From Silurus meridionalis (taxonomy: Eukaryota; Chordata; Actinopteri; Siluriformes; Siluridae): DNA of 64,000 bases. The notes below the pieces were generated by a model. The model was not told where the DNA came from. It was given only the letters and a program-made list of their open reading frames with translations, and ran no database searches. Position numbers and translations under genes: made by a program. This document shows, piece by piece, positions 49,155-60,560 of this stretch (positions are counted from its first letter, which is position 1; the number at the start of each line of letters is the position of its first letter). The DNA lies in contig NC_060885.1 of NCBI RefSeq assembly GCF_014805685.1, positions 5,662,132 through 5,726,131 on the forward strand. Reading direction: 5' to 3'.

Positions 49155-49615
49155 TCACTGAAGCTGATAGGCACAAAGGCCAAAGCTTTATCATTAATCC
49201 TAACTGACACAAAGCCCACACCTCCATCACTGAGCCTGACGGGCACAAAGGCTGAACCTTTATCATTAAGTCTAACAGGCATAGAGGCCATACTTCCATC
49301 ATCAAAAACAGAAAGACACAAGGGCCACATGTCCATCACTAAGCCTTAAAGGCCCAAAAGTCATACCTCTATCACTGAGGCAGACAAACACAAAGCCCAG
49401 AACTTTATCATTGAGCCTAACCAGCACAAAGGCCACACCTCCATTACTGAGCCTAATAGGTACTCAGGCCACACCTCCATTACAGAGTCACATAGACACA
49501 AAGGCCAATCCTCCATTACTAAGCCTAACAGGCACAAAAGCCATACCTCTTTCATTGAGGCAGACAGACACTAAGGCCACACCTCCCTCACAGAGACATA
49601 TAACCAATATAATCA
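49155..49615. repeat. Degenerate 36-bp minisatellite, about 12.7 units
   Basis: Unit starts are spaced at 36 bp: 49155, 49191, 49227, 49263, 49299, then 49336 (one 37-bp step), 49372, 49408 and on. The unit has the form TCACTGAGCCTAACAGGCAC followed by AAAGGCCACACCTCCA. Because 36 is a multiple of three, both strands stay open: SLSLTGTKATPP-like 12-residue repeats on plus, MEVWPLCLLGSV-like on minus. Those ORFs are by-products. Confidence 0.95.
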
Positions 49616-50373
49616 TAGTTCTGCATAGTTTGGAAGTCTTCATCACCTAAGAATGAACAAGCACCTATTTTTTTACAGGAAGTAGACTACAATCTTTACA
49701 TTAATTGATATGAAGCAGTGTCTTTTTGTTCATCCATAATACTATATAGTACATTGTTCATGGTCAGGCACGTGGAGGATCAAAAGCTTGACAACACAGT
49801 ACCTAAAATATAAATCAATTCTATGTTGTATTTTCATACCTGATTAAATATTAAAAGTCAGCTTTAAATTCTGGTTGATCAAATTCTTTAATGTATAACA
49901 GCATCTCACAGTATTTTATGAACAAAACCATGCTGCATGTCAGAGCTTCGAGGGTTAAGAAGGATCTTTGTCTGAAGCGATATTCAGTGGATCTGTTGGT
50001 TGGATTTCTCAGCAGGGCTCACTAATGACTTGTAGCCTACAAATCCCAGGCACTCTCAGGTGGCATCGTCTGACTCAGACCCAGCAGTGTGATGAAAAGC
50101 TACGGATAAAAGAAACTGACAGTTGCAACTCATTGCAAAGAGAAAGCAGTAGAAACCCTGGAGCCTAGTCTCCCACTCTCACTCTCTCTCACTCTTTCTT
50201 TTTCCTTCTCTTATTCTCTCCATCTATCTATTTAACCATATATCTTATTTCAATTGTTCCCTATTTTTTATTCCCATCATTCCTGTTTTTATTACAGGCA
50301 CAAAAATAAGAACCAGCATTTTTCTAATTGAAGACCGTTTTCACCTATATCACTTCATTAAGTAAGAAGAAGC

Positions 50374-50377
<4 letters not shown>
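49616..50377. other. Unique sequence
   Basis: Nothing recognisable except pyrimidine-rich stretches near 50170-50230. Confidence 0.3.

Positions 50378-50406
<29 letters not shown>
50378..50406. repeat. (TC)n microsatellite
   Basis: About 14 TC units. Confidence 0.9.
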
Positions 50407-50407
<1 letters not shown>

Positions 50408-51114
50408 ACGGGTCTCTCCCTCCCCTCCACTTTCGCACATGACATACTTCAATCGATACACTCCCGCTGGTCCACTCCATGTGCACGACTGAGAGGAAGC
50501 TCTAATTGAATCTTAGAGGCAATGAGGCGATCACATTTACATCACAATGTGGGTGAAACGTAAATATTTGTTATTACATGGCTTTAACCAAATGAAGTCC
50601 TTTTATTTATTAACGAACAAATTAATGTTAGGAAACCAAAATAAATAGACCACAATGAATCTTTGAATGAAGTTAATCAATTTGGATTTGTGAGCTGTTA
50701 TGTAATTTCATGGAATCATGGGTGAGTCTATGATTGGGGTGCCATTAAATATGATGAATATGCATGTAGAGTAATGATAATTTTAAACACAGGAAAGTTT
50801 CATTTACAGCTAAAATTAATCAGGTATAAAGATCCTAAATAGATTTTTCTAATATATATTTTAAGGCCTGGTGTCAGGTTTTGGATCCACTAAACACCCG
50901 ATTATTAAAAACAAATCATTAATATGCAATTTTAGAGATTTATCCAATAGCCATAAGTCATACAAATTAAAAAACACATACGGTTAATTCACTCAGTCCT
51001 GTTACTTAAATCACCTTATAAAACATTTAGATTATACTGGTTGTCACACTGGAGGTCAATAGGAAGTTGTGTTAACTGAAATTCCAGAAAATCAAGAGAG
51101 AAAGGTAGAAGTTT
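50407..51114. other. Unique AT-rich sequence
   Basis: No recognised features. Confidence 0.3.
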
Positions 51115-51176
51115 GATATTTCTTTCTTTCTTCCCTTTTTTTCTTTCTTTCATTCTTTCTTTCGTTCTTTCTTTCT
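51115..51176. repeat. (TTTC)n imperfect microsatellite
   Basis: TTTC units with scattered G and A substitutions. Confidence 0.85.
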
Positions 51177-51454
51177 TAATATTAAGTGAATCATTAGAAT
51201 GTCATTAATAGTAACATTGTTGTTAAATAAACACATTTTGTATGTTTGGTATTTTTTTACAAAAACTATTAAGAAAAAAAAAAGAAAAAAGAAAGAAAAG
51301 AAAAAATCTAAGAAGACATTTCTTATTTAAGGGCAAAACACATTTAAGGGCCCGTCTGATATTTGTTGCTTAACACAAATCTTTGAAAAGTTAAATGTAT
51401 GTTCTTTTAGAATCAATGCTGAAATAATAATAATAATAAAAAGTAGAAGACTAG

Positions 51455-51501
51455 AAGATGAAGAAGAAGAAGAAGAAGAAGTAGAAGAAGAAGAAGAAGA
51501 A
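51455..51501. repeat. (GAA)n microsatellite
   Basis: About 14 GAA units with one GTA interruption, preceded by a short AAT run at 51424-51440. Confidence 0.9.
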
Positions 51502-52604
51502 TGATCAACCAATCAAGTTAAATTTATCAGCGCTACAAGCTCTAAATTACATCGCAATCTTACAAAACTGCGGATATAAAAAAAACTAAGAGACTATTAT
51601 AAAAGTAAATATTATAGCATTTTCTTAAAATTCTTCTAATATTTAAAAGCTTTTTCCTTCATTCTAGTTGCCTAACATGGGGGCAGTTTAGAATTGATTT
51701 GCTCTCAGGATCAAGCAGTCTCCCTACACACTCCCTCCTCATTATCATGTATGTGTGTGTGTGTCAGTGTGTGAGGGCTGTCTGGCAGATGGCCCACCGA
51801 GGGGGTTGGTCTGTGGGGGTTGACTCAGCGGGATAGCCCACCGCTTCAACCCAAATCACTACATGTTGAGCCCTGCCCCTTCAACATCACCGCATCATGG
51901 ATCAGCTCATGGCTGCCAACTTACTTAACATTTCGGAACTCGGTCTATCAGTCCTGTGTGTATCTCCACACTTCTTTACCACAGCCAAAGGTGGATTAAC
52001 AATGACATTCTATTTTTACTATGCTGTATTTAGTAATAGAAACTCCAAGCTACAGGACTTGGTATTATCTTGAATAGACCGTTGCACAATTTGACATTTG
52101 ACAACAATTTCTATGCCGCAAGTCATTTTTCTATTATTTACCTAAATAAACAAATGAAGACCCCGGGACAGGACAGATCTCAAAAACGTTAGAAGTGTGA
52201 CACCAAATTTTGTAGCTCTGGTGGTTGGTGAGTCAGGCACCTGCAAAACAAGCCTGGATTCTTCAGCTCTAGAAGTTGTTCTTTATTCGGCCACACCTAC
52301 AATTTTTTTTTTTACAATTTTGAACACAAAAAAAGTTGCAACAAACTCCAACTGACAAAATTTGTTTGGAGATACAATTCAAGCAATCTACAACAGAAAA
52401 AGTGATACAATTCCAGAGTAAATGCACATGTGTAGGCTTTGCTTGTTTTACTGTTTTCTGCAGTTTCTGGAAACATTTGTTTAAGTTCCTCTTAACAATT
52501 TCGATAACACTATATGGACATTATAAGACAAAATTTTATTAAGATAATTCATATCTCAAATTCTGCCACAGTGCACTTTTCTGATATGTGTACTGTGCTG
52601 TAAT
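51502..52604. other. Unique sequence
   Basis: 51700-51950 is GC-balanced; the rest is AT-rich. No gene. Confidence 0.3.
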
Positions 52605-53095
52605 TCTTCTTCTTCTTCTTCTTTATTTTGGCTGCTCCCATTAGGGGGCGCCACAGCGGTTCATCCGTCTCTATACCACCCTGTCCTCTACATCTGCCCC
52701 TTTCAAACCAACTACCTGCATGTCTTCCCTCACCACATCCATAAACCTCCTCCTTGGTCTTCCTCTTTTCCTCCTTCCTGGTGGCTCCATCCTCAGCATT
52801 CTCCTACTGATATACCCCATGTCCCTCCTCTACACATGTCCAAACCCTCTCAATCCCACCTTCCTCACCTTTTCTTCAAAACGTCCTACATGCGATGTCT
52901 CTCTAATAAACTAATTTCTAATCCTGTCCATTGTCGTCACTCCCAATGAAAACCTCAACATCTTCAGCTCTGCTACCTCCAGCTTCAACTCCTGTCTTTT
53001 ACTCAATGCCACTGTCTCTAAACCATACAACATCGCAGGTCTCACCACAGTCCTATAAACTTTCCCTTTCACTCCTGCAGATACTCTTCTGTGCT
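52605..53095 (-). mobile_element. RTE-type LINE 3' end
   Basis: On the minus strand the C-terminal ORF can be traced through frame changes: a LETVALSKRQELKLEVAELK-like segment (about 53030-52970), a RFGHV-like segment (about 52850), and RRKRGRPRRRFMDVVREDMQ-like sequence (about 52780-52720). The 3' end is ACCGCTGTGGCGCCCCCTAA (52659-52640) with a GAA/CTT tandem tail at 52604-52622. It is less decayed than the copy at 24780. Confidence 0.85.
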
Positions 53096-53424
53096 ATGAA
53101 CATTCCAAAGAAATAAATAATCAAACGAAATAATCTATAGACTATTTTAATATGATCAATAATTCAATAAATGATCAATACTTTAACATGGAACTATAAT
53201 GAATGGACATTCGGGGAACTATAACAATGGGTTCCCTCTTGAATCTGGTTCCTCTCATGGTTCCTCATACCATATCATGTTTTTTTCACTGTTGCCACTG
53301 CCTAGCTCATTAATGATAAACTTACAGGGATTAATTTATGACACTAACATTTCTGTACATTTTGTAATTTATTTATTTCTGTAAAGTTGCTTTTGCAATG
53401 TTTGTTGTTAAAAGTACTACAGTA

Positions 53425-53650
53425 AACTTTCTTTCAGCTTCTTCCATTAGGGGTCCCCACAGCGGATCATCCGCATGTTTGATTTGGCACACGTTTTTAC
53501 GCTGGATGCCCTTCCTAACACAATCCTCCCCATTTATCCGTGCTTGGGACCGGCACTAACAGTGGCTGGGGTTGGTTTCCTGACCGGGGTTCGAACTTGT
53601 GCTGCAGTGGTGAGCAAGCCACGTCCTAACCACTAGACCACCAGGGACCC
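53425..53650 (-). repeat. tRNA-Glu SINE, tandem copy 1
   Basis: Flanked by the 20-bp duplication TTGTTAAAAGTACTACAGTA at 53405-53424 and 53651-53670. More diverged tRNA head (GGTTCGAACTTG, reading the plus strand) than copy 2. The 3' tail (53437-53477) matches the RTE LINE end. Confidence 0.93.
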
Positions 53651-53670
53651 TTGTTAAAAGTACTACAGTA

Positions 53671-53897
53671 AAACTTTCTTTCGGCTTCTCCCGTTAGGGG
53701 TCGCCACAGCGGATCCTCCGCACGTTTGATTTGGCACATGTTTTACGCTGGATGCCCTTCCTAACGCAACCCTCCCCAATTTATCCGGGCTTGGGACCGG
53801 CACTGAGAGTGGCTGGGGTTGGTTCCCTGACCGGGAATCGAACCCGGGTCGCAGCGGTGGGAGCGCTGCATCTTAACCACTAGACCACCAGGGGACC
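53671..53897 (-). repeat. tRNA-Glu SINE, tandem copy 2
   Basis: Flanked by the same duplication (53651-53670 and 53898-53917). The head retains GGGAATCGAACCCGGGTCGC in the plus-strand reading, i.e. an intact B box on minus. Same orientation as copy 1. Confidence 0.93.
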
Positions 53898-54023
53898 TTG
53901 TTAAAAGTACTACAGTATACAAACTAAATTGAACTAAAAATTTAACAGTTTGGTTGCTGTTGTAAAATACTAAGCGATGTGATATATAATAAAATGCAGA
54001 TGTAATTCAGCAGAAAAGTTGCT

Positions 54024-54149
54024 GGTAGCCAGTGATAGGGCAGTGGTTATGTCATTGGACAGAAGGTCACAAGTTCAAATCCCAGCACACAAGGCCCTTA
54101 ACCTTTAACTGCTCAGATGAGGGTTCTGCCAAATGCCCTAAATGTAAAC
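54024..54149 (+). repeat. tRNA-derived SINE relic
   Basis: GTAGCCAGTGATAGGGCAGT (A-box side), CAAGTTCAAATCCCAGCACA (B box), then CCTTAACCTTTAACTGCTCA and GCCAAATGCCCTAAATGTAA. Confidence 0.65.
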
Positions 54150-55439
54150 GTCCTCATGCAATTCTGCTCTTATAACACCGCCATAAGTCAACAATTATGA
54201 TGTTTCATTACCTTTTCCTAATGTTCCTAGCATTTCAACACATTGCAGGTGTTAACCACTACTTGTAGCTGAATTTCTCATCTTCATTGCTGTATTTCTG
54301 CCTAAAAAAATATTCCTCCTTTCACATACCCCTGAGACACACCTAACCTTCTCGCCAGAGTAGCTAATAATCTACATGTGCCAAAGTAAATATTTGCTTA
54401 ATTATCCATTTTTAATGTTATATATTTTTTAACACTGCTCCATCTCCTAAGGTCCAGCAGATGCTATTAAATTTCACCCCATAGATACACAGTTATGACA
54501 TGTAATAACTACGTGAATATAAAAGAGATTAATAATTTAGTGGGAGCTAACAAATTAGGGCCATCATTAAAAAAAAAGGAGAAAGGGAAAAGAGGAAAAA
54601 AAAACCCAGACGCAGCCTGGATTAAGCTTCAAGTCCTAGGTAATGTCGACTCGCTCACTTCCTCTCTGCCCTGTAAAGAATTACGGCATTAATTCCGCAC
54701 CGCGAACTTATTGCCACTATTCGTTTCACGGTTCCCCCGAGCATTCAAAGGCCACGCAATGATAACGGCATTTCTGGCCAAAATGACTCTCTGATATCTA
54801 TTTTCACATCACACTCGATTTTTACCTCGACTCTAAAGGGAGAGTTTTTTTTTCTTTTTAGGCTACACGTCTTAACACGATTAACGGTCAAGATTTAAAT
54901 AGCATAAAATATTACTATCTCGACTAATTCACTGGGAAAAACAAGCATCATGGACAAAAAAATCCTTTTTACAATCGCTTTTTTACTATTTTACAAACGC
55001 TTCATGATGCTGGATTGATTAGCATTATTTTACTGATGCTAACATTTGTAAATGTGTGTGAAAATGATTTCATGGTTAAAACTGCACTAAAGAATCAGCG
55101 CCATTTATTTTGTACTTTTGTTTTTGCTTTGTATTGATTGTCAATCAGCTGTAAATAGCGAAATGTTATCATAGCACATGAAACATAGTAGGCAAAACTT
55201 ACAGTAAGCTGAAAATGACAAAACGATAACGGTAAAAGAGCACTTCCTAACTGGTGTGTATTAAAATAAAAATAAAAAAACGGACAGAAATTAGTTCTAA
55301 CCCTGAAAAGTTCTCAGAACATCTGGTTTGGAATAGAAAACTTTGGTCTATCAGACCCATTGGACCTAACGAAAAAGTCACATAAGGGCTCAGATATTGG
55401 GTTCAGGAGATAAACCTAGACAATATTTTTGTGACACTG
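54150..55439. other. Unique sequence, with candidate regulatory block 54480-54900
   Basis: 54650-54900 is balanced with CpGs and a GGCATTAATTCCGCACC core. The rest is AT-rich. No gene. Confidence 0.3.
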
Positions 55440-55958
55440 CATGGTTTTACAGTCAGTTTCACATGTATTTGGACACATTTTTTACTTACATTTACACACT
55501 ATCACCTTTAAAATAGTCCCCTTGCATAGCAATACAGTGTTTCTGCCACTTCTAGAATATATCCTGCAAGTCTTCTTTTCGAAATGTGTCAAGCACCTTC
55601 TGCTATTCACGCTGGATGTCTGCAATGGTGTCGAAAATGGATCTTCATCTTCAGGAAGAGGGTGAAGTGCACAGAAACCGAATCTGGGAAGTAGGGTAGG
55701 TGCAGAAGTAAGATCTTGTTGTTTCTGGTGAGTAACTCATGTGTAAGAAAAGTTCGGTTACAGGGTGCACACGTGGTCCGATTAGCAGACTGGGTAACGC
55801 ACGTGGTCAGATTAGCACCATTTGCACAGCTCTCGAGGTACACAGGACAATGTCTTTTCTAACCGTGACTTATAAAAGTTGGTGCTCCCTGTGACTGTGT
55901 GTGCAGACTCATTGTGCTGCCATCTGGTGGCGTCTTGAAACTATTTGATACCACCTCG
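55440..55958 (-). mobile_element. mariner-type relic
   Basis: On the minus strand, 55750 to 55650 reads RNNKILLLHLPYFPDSVSVH and TLFLKMKIHF, the mariner C-terminal catalytic block. It continues to a C-terminal KRRLAGYILEVAETLYCYA-like stretch. The right end GTCTTGAAACTATTTGATAC followed by CACCTCG and TA matches the terminal repeat of the mariner at 19450. The left terminus is not recognisable. Confidence 0.8.
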
Positions 55959-56242
55959 TACATCACCATAATGGACTAAAATGTAGAATTTAAGTTTTAT
56001 TTCAAAAAGGTTAAATAAAATTGTGTAAATTATGTATTATTATCCAGTATTAGTATTAGTATCAAGTCTTTTTTTATGCAGTCCATCTATTTATAAAGTT
56101 TTAAAAGTAATCGGACAAATATTACAATACATACAAATATTGTAATGCAAATCCTTTAAATCCAGTTGAATGCCTGCCTGAAGTCTGGAACCCATTGGCT
56201 TCAGTTGTTTCTTGATTGTGGGTTGTTAATTTTCATGAACTA
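55959..56242. other. Unique AT-rich sequence
   Basis: No recognised features. Confidence 0.3.
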
Positions 56243-57040
56243 CCGTATTTTTCGGACTATAAGCCACTACTTTTTCCCTACGTTTTGAACACTGCGGCTT
56301 AAACAACGAAGCGGCTAATTTATTAATTTTTCCTGGGTTTTTCCCGGTTTCACAAACTTCAAGCCAAAAAACTGAGCGACATAATATTAGACCAATGAAA
56401 TTTCCGAACGGAAACGAAAAAACACACCTCACCTGTGTTCTGAGCTGCACGGCATCAGGAGAAAAACTTCCATCAGGTGATTTTTAAACGCACAGCGATG
56501 ACAAAAGATAAACTCCCGAGAGAAATAGTTGTGAAAGGAAGGAGGAAGACAGTGAACAATGACTTTCTTGGTCAGCTACTGTTTAGATACAAGTCGTTGT
56601 AGTGCGTTGAGTCTGGGTGAAGGGAGAGCTCGCTAACTCCAGTTGCAACAGAAATCATATAAGCACAGACAGGTTTCCAAAACGCGTGCTTTTTTATTTT
56701 TCTTGGCAACAGTGTTATGGGTTAGTCAAAGAAACTTAGAAATCAGCATCAGAAAATAATAAGGACATATTTCTCGTCTTGAACACACACAGTAATACCG
56801 GAAAAATGCTGTGGCATGCTATTCCCAAAATACCATTATGCTCCTAAAGGAAGCGCAACATATTTCACCCGTGACACCGTGTGTAACGTGTCTTTCGTTA
56901 AAGCCTGTGTAAAGTACATTAGTTTAGACACCTGCGGCTTAGTGACAGGTGCAGCTTATTTATGTCCAAAATAAAAATATTTGTAAAATTCAGTGGGTGC
57001 GGCTTATATATGGGTGCGGTTTATCGTCCGGAAATTACGG
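56243..57040. mobile_element. Non-autonomous pogo/Tigger-like element, full length
   Basis: The ends CCGTATTTTTCGGACTATAA and CGTCCGGAAATTACGG are inverted repeats, flanked by TA at 56241-56242 and 57041-57042. Near both ends the GCGGCTTA word recurs. No transposase ORF. The family resembles the CCGTATTTTTCGGACTATAAG elements of fishes attributed to Tc1/mariner (pogo-like), from memory. 798 bp. Confidence 0.8.
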
Positions 57041-57479
57041 TATATATTATAATATAATATAATATAATATAATTATATTAACATTTAATACTGTATGAAT
57101 ATTTTTGCCTACACTCATATCTTGCTTCAATTCAATCCATTATGGTGGTATACCGAGCAGAAAAAATACAAGAATCATGTTTTTCAATCATCAGATATTT
57201 GAATTTTTATTTATATTAAGACTTATAAATGATACAGAATGCCATTTTGGAAGAAATCAAACTTTATAGATGAAACGTAATGCTTTTCATTGTTTACTGT
57301 ATACATCACAATTGTTATTTTTTTGTCTTTTCCAGCATTAAAAGCCTTTTTTGACTCTGAGTGCACAACCGCAGGAGAACAAAGCACACAATAGTTCAAA
57401 TCTAAATACTCTATGACCTTTATGTAGCACAGCTGTGAATAATAAAGACATATCTTTATAGCTTTATATCTGCATTGGT
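57041..57479. other. Unique AT-rich sequence with short (AATAT)n
   Basis: AATAT units at 57050-57073. Otherwise nothing recognised. Confidence 0.35.
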
Positions 57480-58160
57480 AAGCTGCTTCACATTGATCAC
57501 AATCATTGGGTCACGCTCGGCATCGCTGGAACGTTCCGGCTGTTATCGAGCTTTTCCTTTTCACGGTCGTACAGCGGCGTATACTTCGTATCCCATCAGG
57601 CTGACATTTTCCTTAATGTCTGTCAAGTTCACATCACACAGATAACATTTTTACACACATTCAGCATGAAGGCAAGCTCAATTCCCAGTGTGTAAACAAC
57701 GCCAAGGTTGTGTTTAAAGCACGGAGGCACCTTGCTAGCGAGTTCTCTCTTCACCAAACGCATTGCTCGAGGCGTCGTCTCGTAATTGTGTGATATTGTT
57801 ATTTTTTCCACCCTGCTGTTAAGATTTTCTGTTTGAATTGCAATGAAACGGGATCAGGGGAAGAGCGAATGCTTGTGCAGTCGGAGTTTAACCCCAGGTT
57901 TCGTCAGCTAATCCGCTCATTTGAGACCTGCCAGGTGACTTGACAGAGTACATTATATTCCCATTTGCCTTTTGGGATTCAGTGTGCAATGGGATTGGGG
58001 GAAAAAAGGCACTTTTCCCCCAAGGATACGCAACCAAGTGGGTGAAAACATCAAGAGGCCAACTTTGATCGCGCTTACTCTGGGCTTTTGTAGATTTGAC
58101 AGCGACTTGTCAGATGGCTCGGCTTGTGTGAAGAAATTCTCCTGCACTTGTGTTTTTGTT
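57480..58160. other. Candidate conserved non-coding block
   Basis: Repeat-free for 680 bp, CpG-containing and balanced, with TCAGCTAATCCGCTCATTTG near 57903. The 181-codon plus ORF starting at 57972 begins here but runs into AT-rich DNA and lacks any domain, so it is not called as a gene. Confidence 0.35.
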
Positions 58161-58649
58161 TCAATACAGGTTTTTAAGCTCTTTTTTCTGTTTAAGGACC
58201 ATACCAATGCATTAATATTTCTTAAATATGCTGCATTAGCTGGCCCTTTCTACAACATTTATTCATATCTTGCCAAACATTCGCACATTGTGTTAGTTTT
58301 AAAATTACATTTTCTGAGTCTAAACCAGTTATTTTTGTCAATATTCATAACAAAGCACCCTCTCACACCAGACCCTGGTGTACCCTTGCGAATTTGTCGA
58401 TACATACAATATTTTTGCAGTTTTTTTTTTTTTTGCTTGCCAAGACAACAAAAGCAAAGAGAAAGACAAAATCAGGAGAGAAACCAGCGTTCTCTCTTCT
58501 ATTTTAACTGCCAATAAGTGTTTATTGCAACTTTTCAACTGTACAATTTCCTATAAATTTTGCATAATACATTTTGAAGCTTTTCGATCACTCATTTCAG
58601 TAAACACTAAAGTAACAGCTCATGAATAATCACACACTAATACCTAACT
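58161..58649. other. Unique AT-rich sequence
   Basis: No recognised features. Confidence 0.3.
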
Positions 58650-59168
58650 GTATAGACAAAGGTTTTGTGGACACCTGACTATAAGATGAACATCCAGTTC
58701 TACATTTTTACATTTAGTTCTACATCCAGTTCTACATTTAGTTCCTATTTGCTGTTATAATAACCTCCACTCTTCTGGGAAGATGTTCCACTAGATTTCC
58801 ATTACAAGGGTGTTAGTAAAGTCAGGTACTGATGTAGGTGAGGTGAGGAGGCCTGGGGTGCAGTCAGTGTTTCAATTCATCCCAAAGATGTTCAATGGAT
58901 TTGCGGTCCGAACTCTAGCACGAGATCTTCCACTCCAACCCATGTAAAGCATATCTTTATGGAGCTGGCTTTGTGTAGAGGCGTAGCCTGTTATAATAAC
59001 CTCAAGTCTTCTGGGCAGATGTTCCACTAGATTTTGGAATGTACTAGTGGAGATTTGGGCTCCTTCAGATACATGGGTGTAAGTTGATCCCAAAAGTCTT
59101 GGTCCTTAAGCTCTTCCATTCCATCACATGTAAACTATATCTTCAAGAAACTGGCATTGTGTACAACA
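58650..59168 (-). mobile_element. Tc1-like relic with a partial head-to-tail second copy
   Basis: 58650-58982 is a reverse-oriented copy of the 13384 family, from GTATAGACAAAGGTTTTGTG to GGAGCTGGCTTTGTG. At 58990 the sequence starts over at TGTTATAATAACCTCAAGTC and again reaches AAACTGGCATTGTGTACAAC. The minus ORF 59093-58872 includes STFQNLVEHLPRRLEVII, the C-terminal Tc1 transposase motif. Confidence 0.8.
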
Positions 59169-59181
59169 ACATGGTCTGATT

Positions 59182-59485
59182 AAGGGGTCACCAACATTGT
59201 GCACCAGGTCGCCCGCAAGGACCACATGAGTCACCCGCGGGCCCTTTCTAAAAATACCTCACCGTAGCGCCACTTACCAGTGAGCTGCATCTATCTGTTT
59301 CCTACCTTCCTAACATGATCAGTGTCTTCACATAGATTAATATCTTTAATTATTAATAATAACATATAATTAAAGGTCAATTGAGCAAATTTGTTATTTT
59401 AGAAGTGTGTATCAAACTGGTAGCCCTTCACATTAATCGCTACCCAAGATGTATCTCTTAGTTTTAAAAAGGTTGGGGACCCCTG
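59182..59485. mobile_element. Short non-autonomous hAT element
   Basis: The ends AAGGGGTCACCAACATTG and GGTTGGGGACCCCTG form an imperfect hAT-type inverted pair. Flanks GTCTGATT and GTCTAGAT may be the decayed 8-bp duplication. CACCCGCGGGCCC-type sequence lies near the left end. No ORF. Confidence 0.65.
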
Positions 59486-59929
59486 GTCTAGATGAACTTT
59501 TAGGCATTTACACTAGACAAATCCTGTTGGTCATTTGATTTGAAAAGAGTTGTAGAGATTGTAAAGAGTTTCCAAAAAAACAAAACAAAAAAAAAACACA
59601 CTGACAGTGACACTACATCACTGTAAGCCATTGTTGTAACGGGCAAACAGGGTGTGATTGGTGGAGAGTATTTGATTAAACAGGATATCAGTAATCGTGC
59701 TAAGTTTTCTGCTGGCAAATTGATATAACTGTAGCATATCCTTTAAAACGAAAAAAAAAAAAAAAACACTTACTCATTTTCATTATTTTGGAGTGTAATG
59801 CATGTAAATAGTCCATTAGTATGGGAGGTACTAATGAGAGAAAGAGGGAGGAAAAAAACACAGGAAAAAAAAGCACAAGGTCATCTCTATTAGAGTTGAA
59901 ATTTTCATTGCTGTGGGGCATAAGAGACA
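59486..59929. other. Unique sequence
   Basis: A-rich runs at 59574-59598 and 59750-59767. No gene. Confidence 0.3.
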
Positions 59930-60560
59930 GAACTTTTTTTGTTTTAGCAGACTTGCCATCAAATAAACATAATTACCATCAGAATGCACGGAGCGTTTGC
60001 GGACTCCTAACGGCGATCGGCTACGCTCGAATAAATCACCATTAATTAGCTAATAAAAGCCAGCAGGTGGATGGGAGCCCAGAGCTATTCCCTGGTTGTT
60101 TGAATTATGTACATTACACATTTGCCACTAAAGTAAATGAGAGCCAGGGAAAAACAGACAGGAGTCTGTGAAAGCCTCGTGTTTCTAAAACAAAAAGGGG
60201 GAGAGGAGGTGTCTGGGTGATACCCTTTAGATCCCCTACAACTCCCAGAATCCCACCCACAGGACTACAAGTCACATTGACCCCTTATTCAATAATGAGG
60301 CTTAATGGACTCAGGATATTTTAGCTGGATTTATGCCTGTATGGATTGTAATGAGATCCTGCACAATCCACGCAGAGTAAAAACACGGGCCCAGGTTGAA
60401 TAGTAAGTGCTTTTGAAGTGTCCCTTTGTGTTTTTACGCAGAAGATTTAGAGTAAGCCAGAGGAATTTCGATATCCGTCAATAGAAATTGCCATATAAGT
60501 ATCAATGTGACAAATTAGAGTTGTGAAAGCTCTACTTGAAAGCCGTGTCTCCTTCTATTT
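59930..60560. other. Candidate conserved non-coding block
   Basis: 630 bp without repeats, with a dense core ATCACCATTAATTAGCTAAT near 60036 followed by GCCAGCAGGTGG (E-box). No ORF with a domain. Texture is that of a developmental enhancer; conservation untested. Confidence 0.38.

Larger units (their letters stand above)
53190..53935 (+). repeat. LINE 3' end relic split by two SINEs
   Basis: GAATCTGGTTCCTCTCATGG and ATTTCTGTAAAGTTGCTTTT match the family at 37940-38225. The family end TTGTTAAAAGTACTACAGTA is the exact site where two tRNA-Glu SINEs entered. The tail resumes at 53898 (ACAAACTAAATTGAACT). Confidence 0.65.

Noticed and set aside
49155..49615. Regularly spaced 36-bp units resembling a CRISPR array
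   Set aside because: Units are contiguous and degenerate, with no alternating repeat-spacer pattern, and the genome is eukaryotic; it is a minisatellite.
57972..58517. 181-codon plus-strand ORF, longest in the window
   Set aside because: No domain, compositional drift into poly-Phe and charged low-complexity, no start context or splice evidence; consistent with chance.
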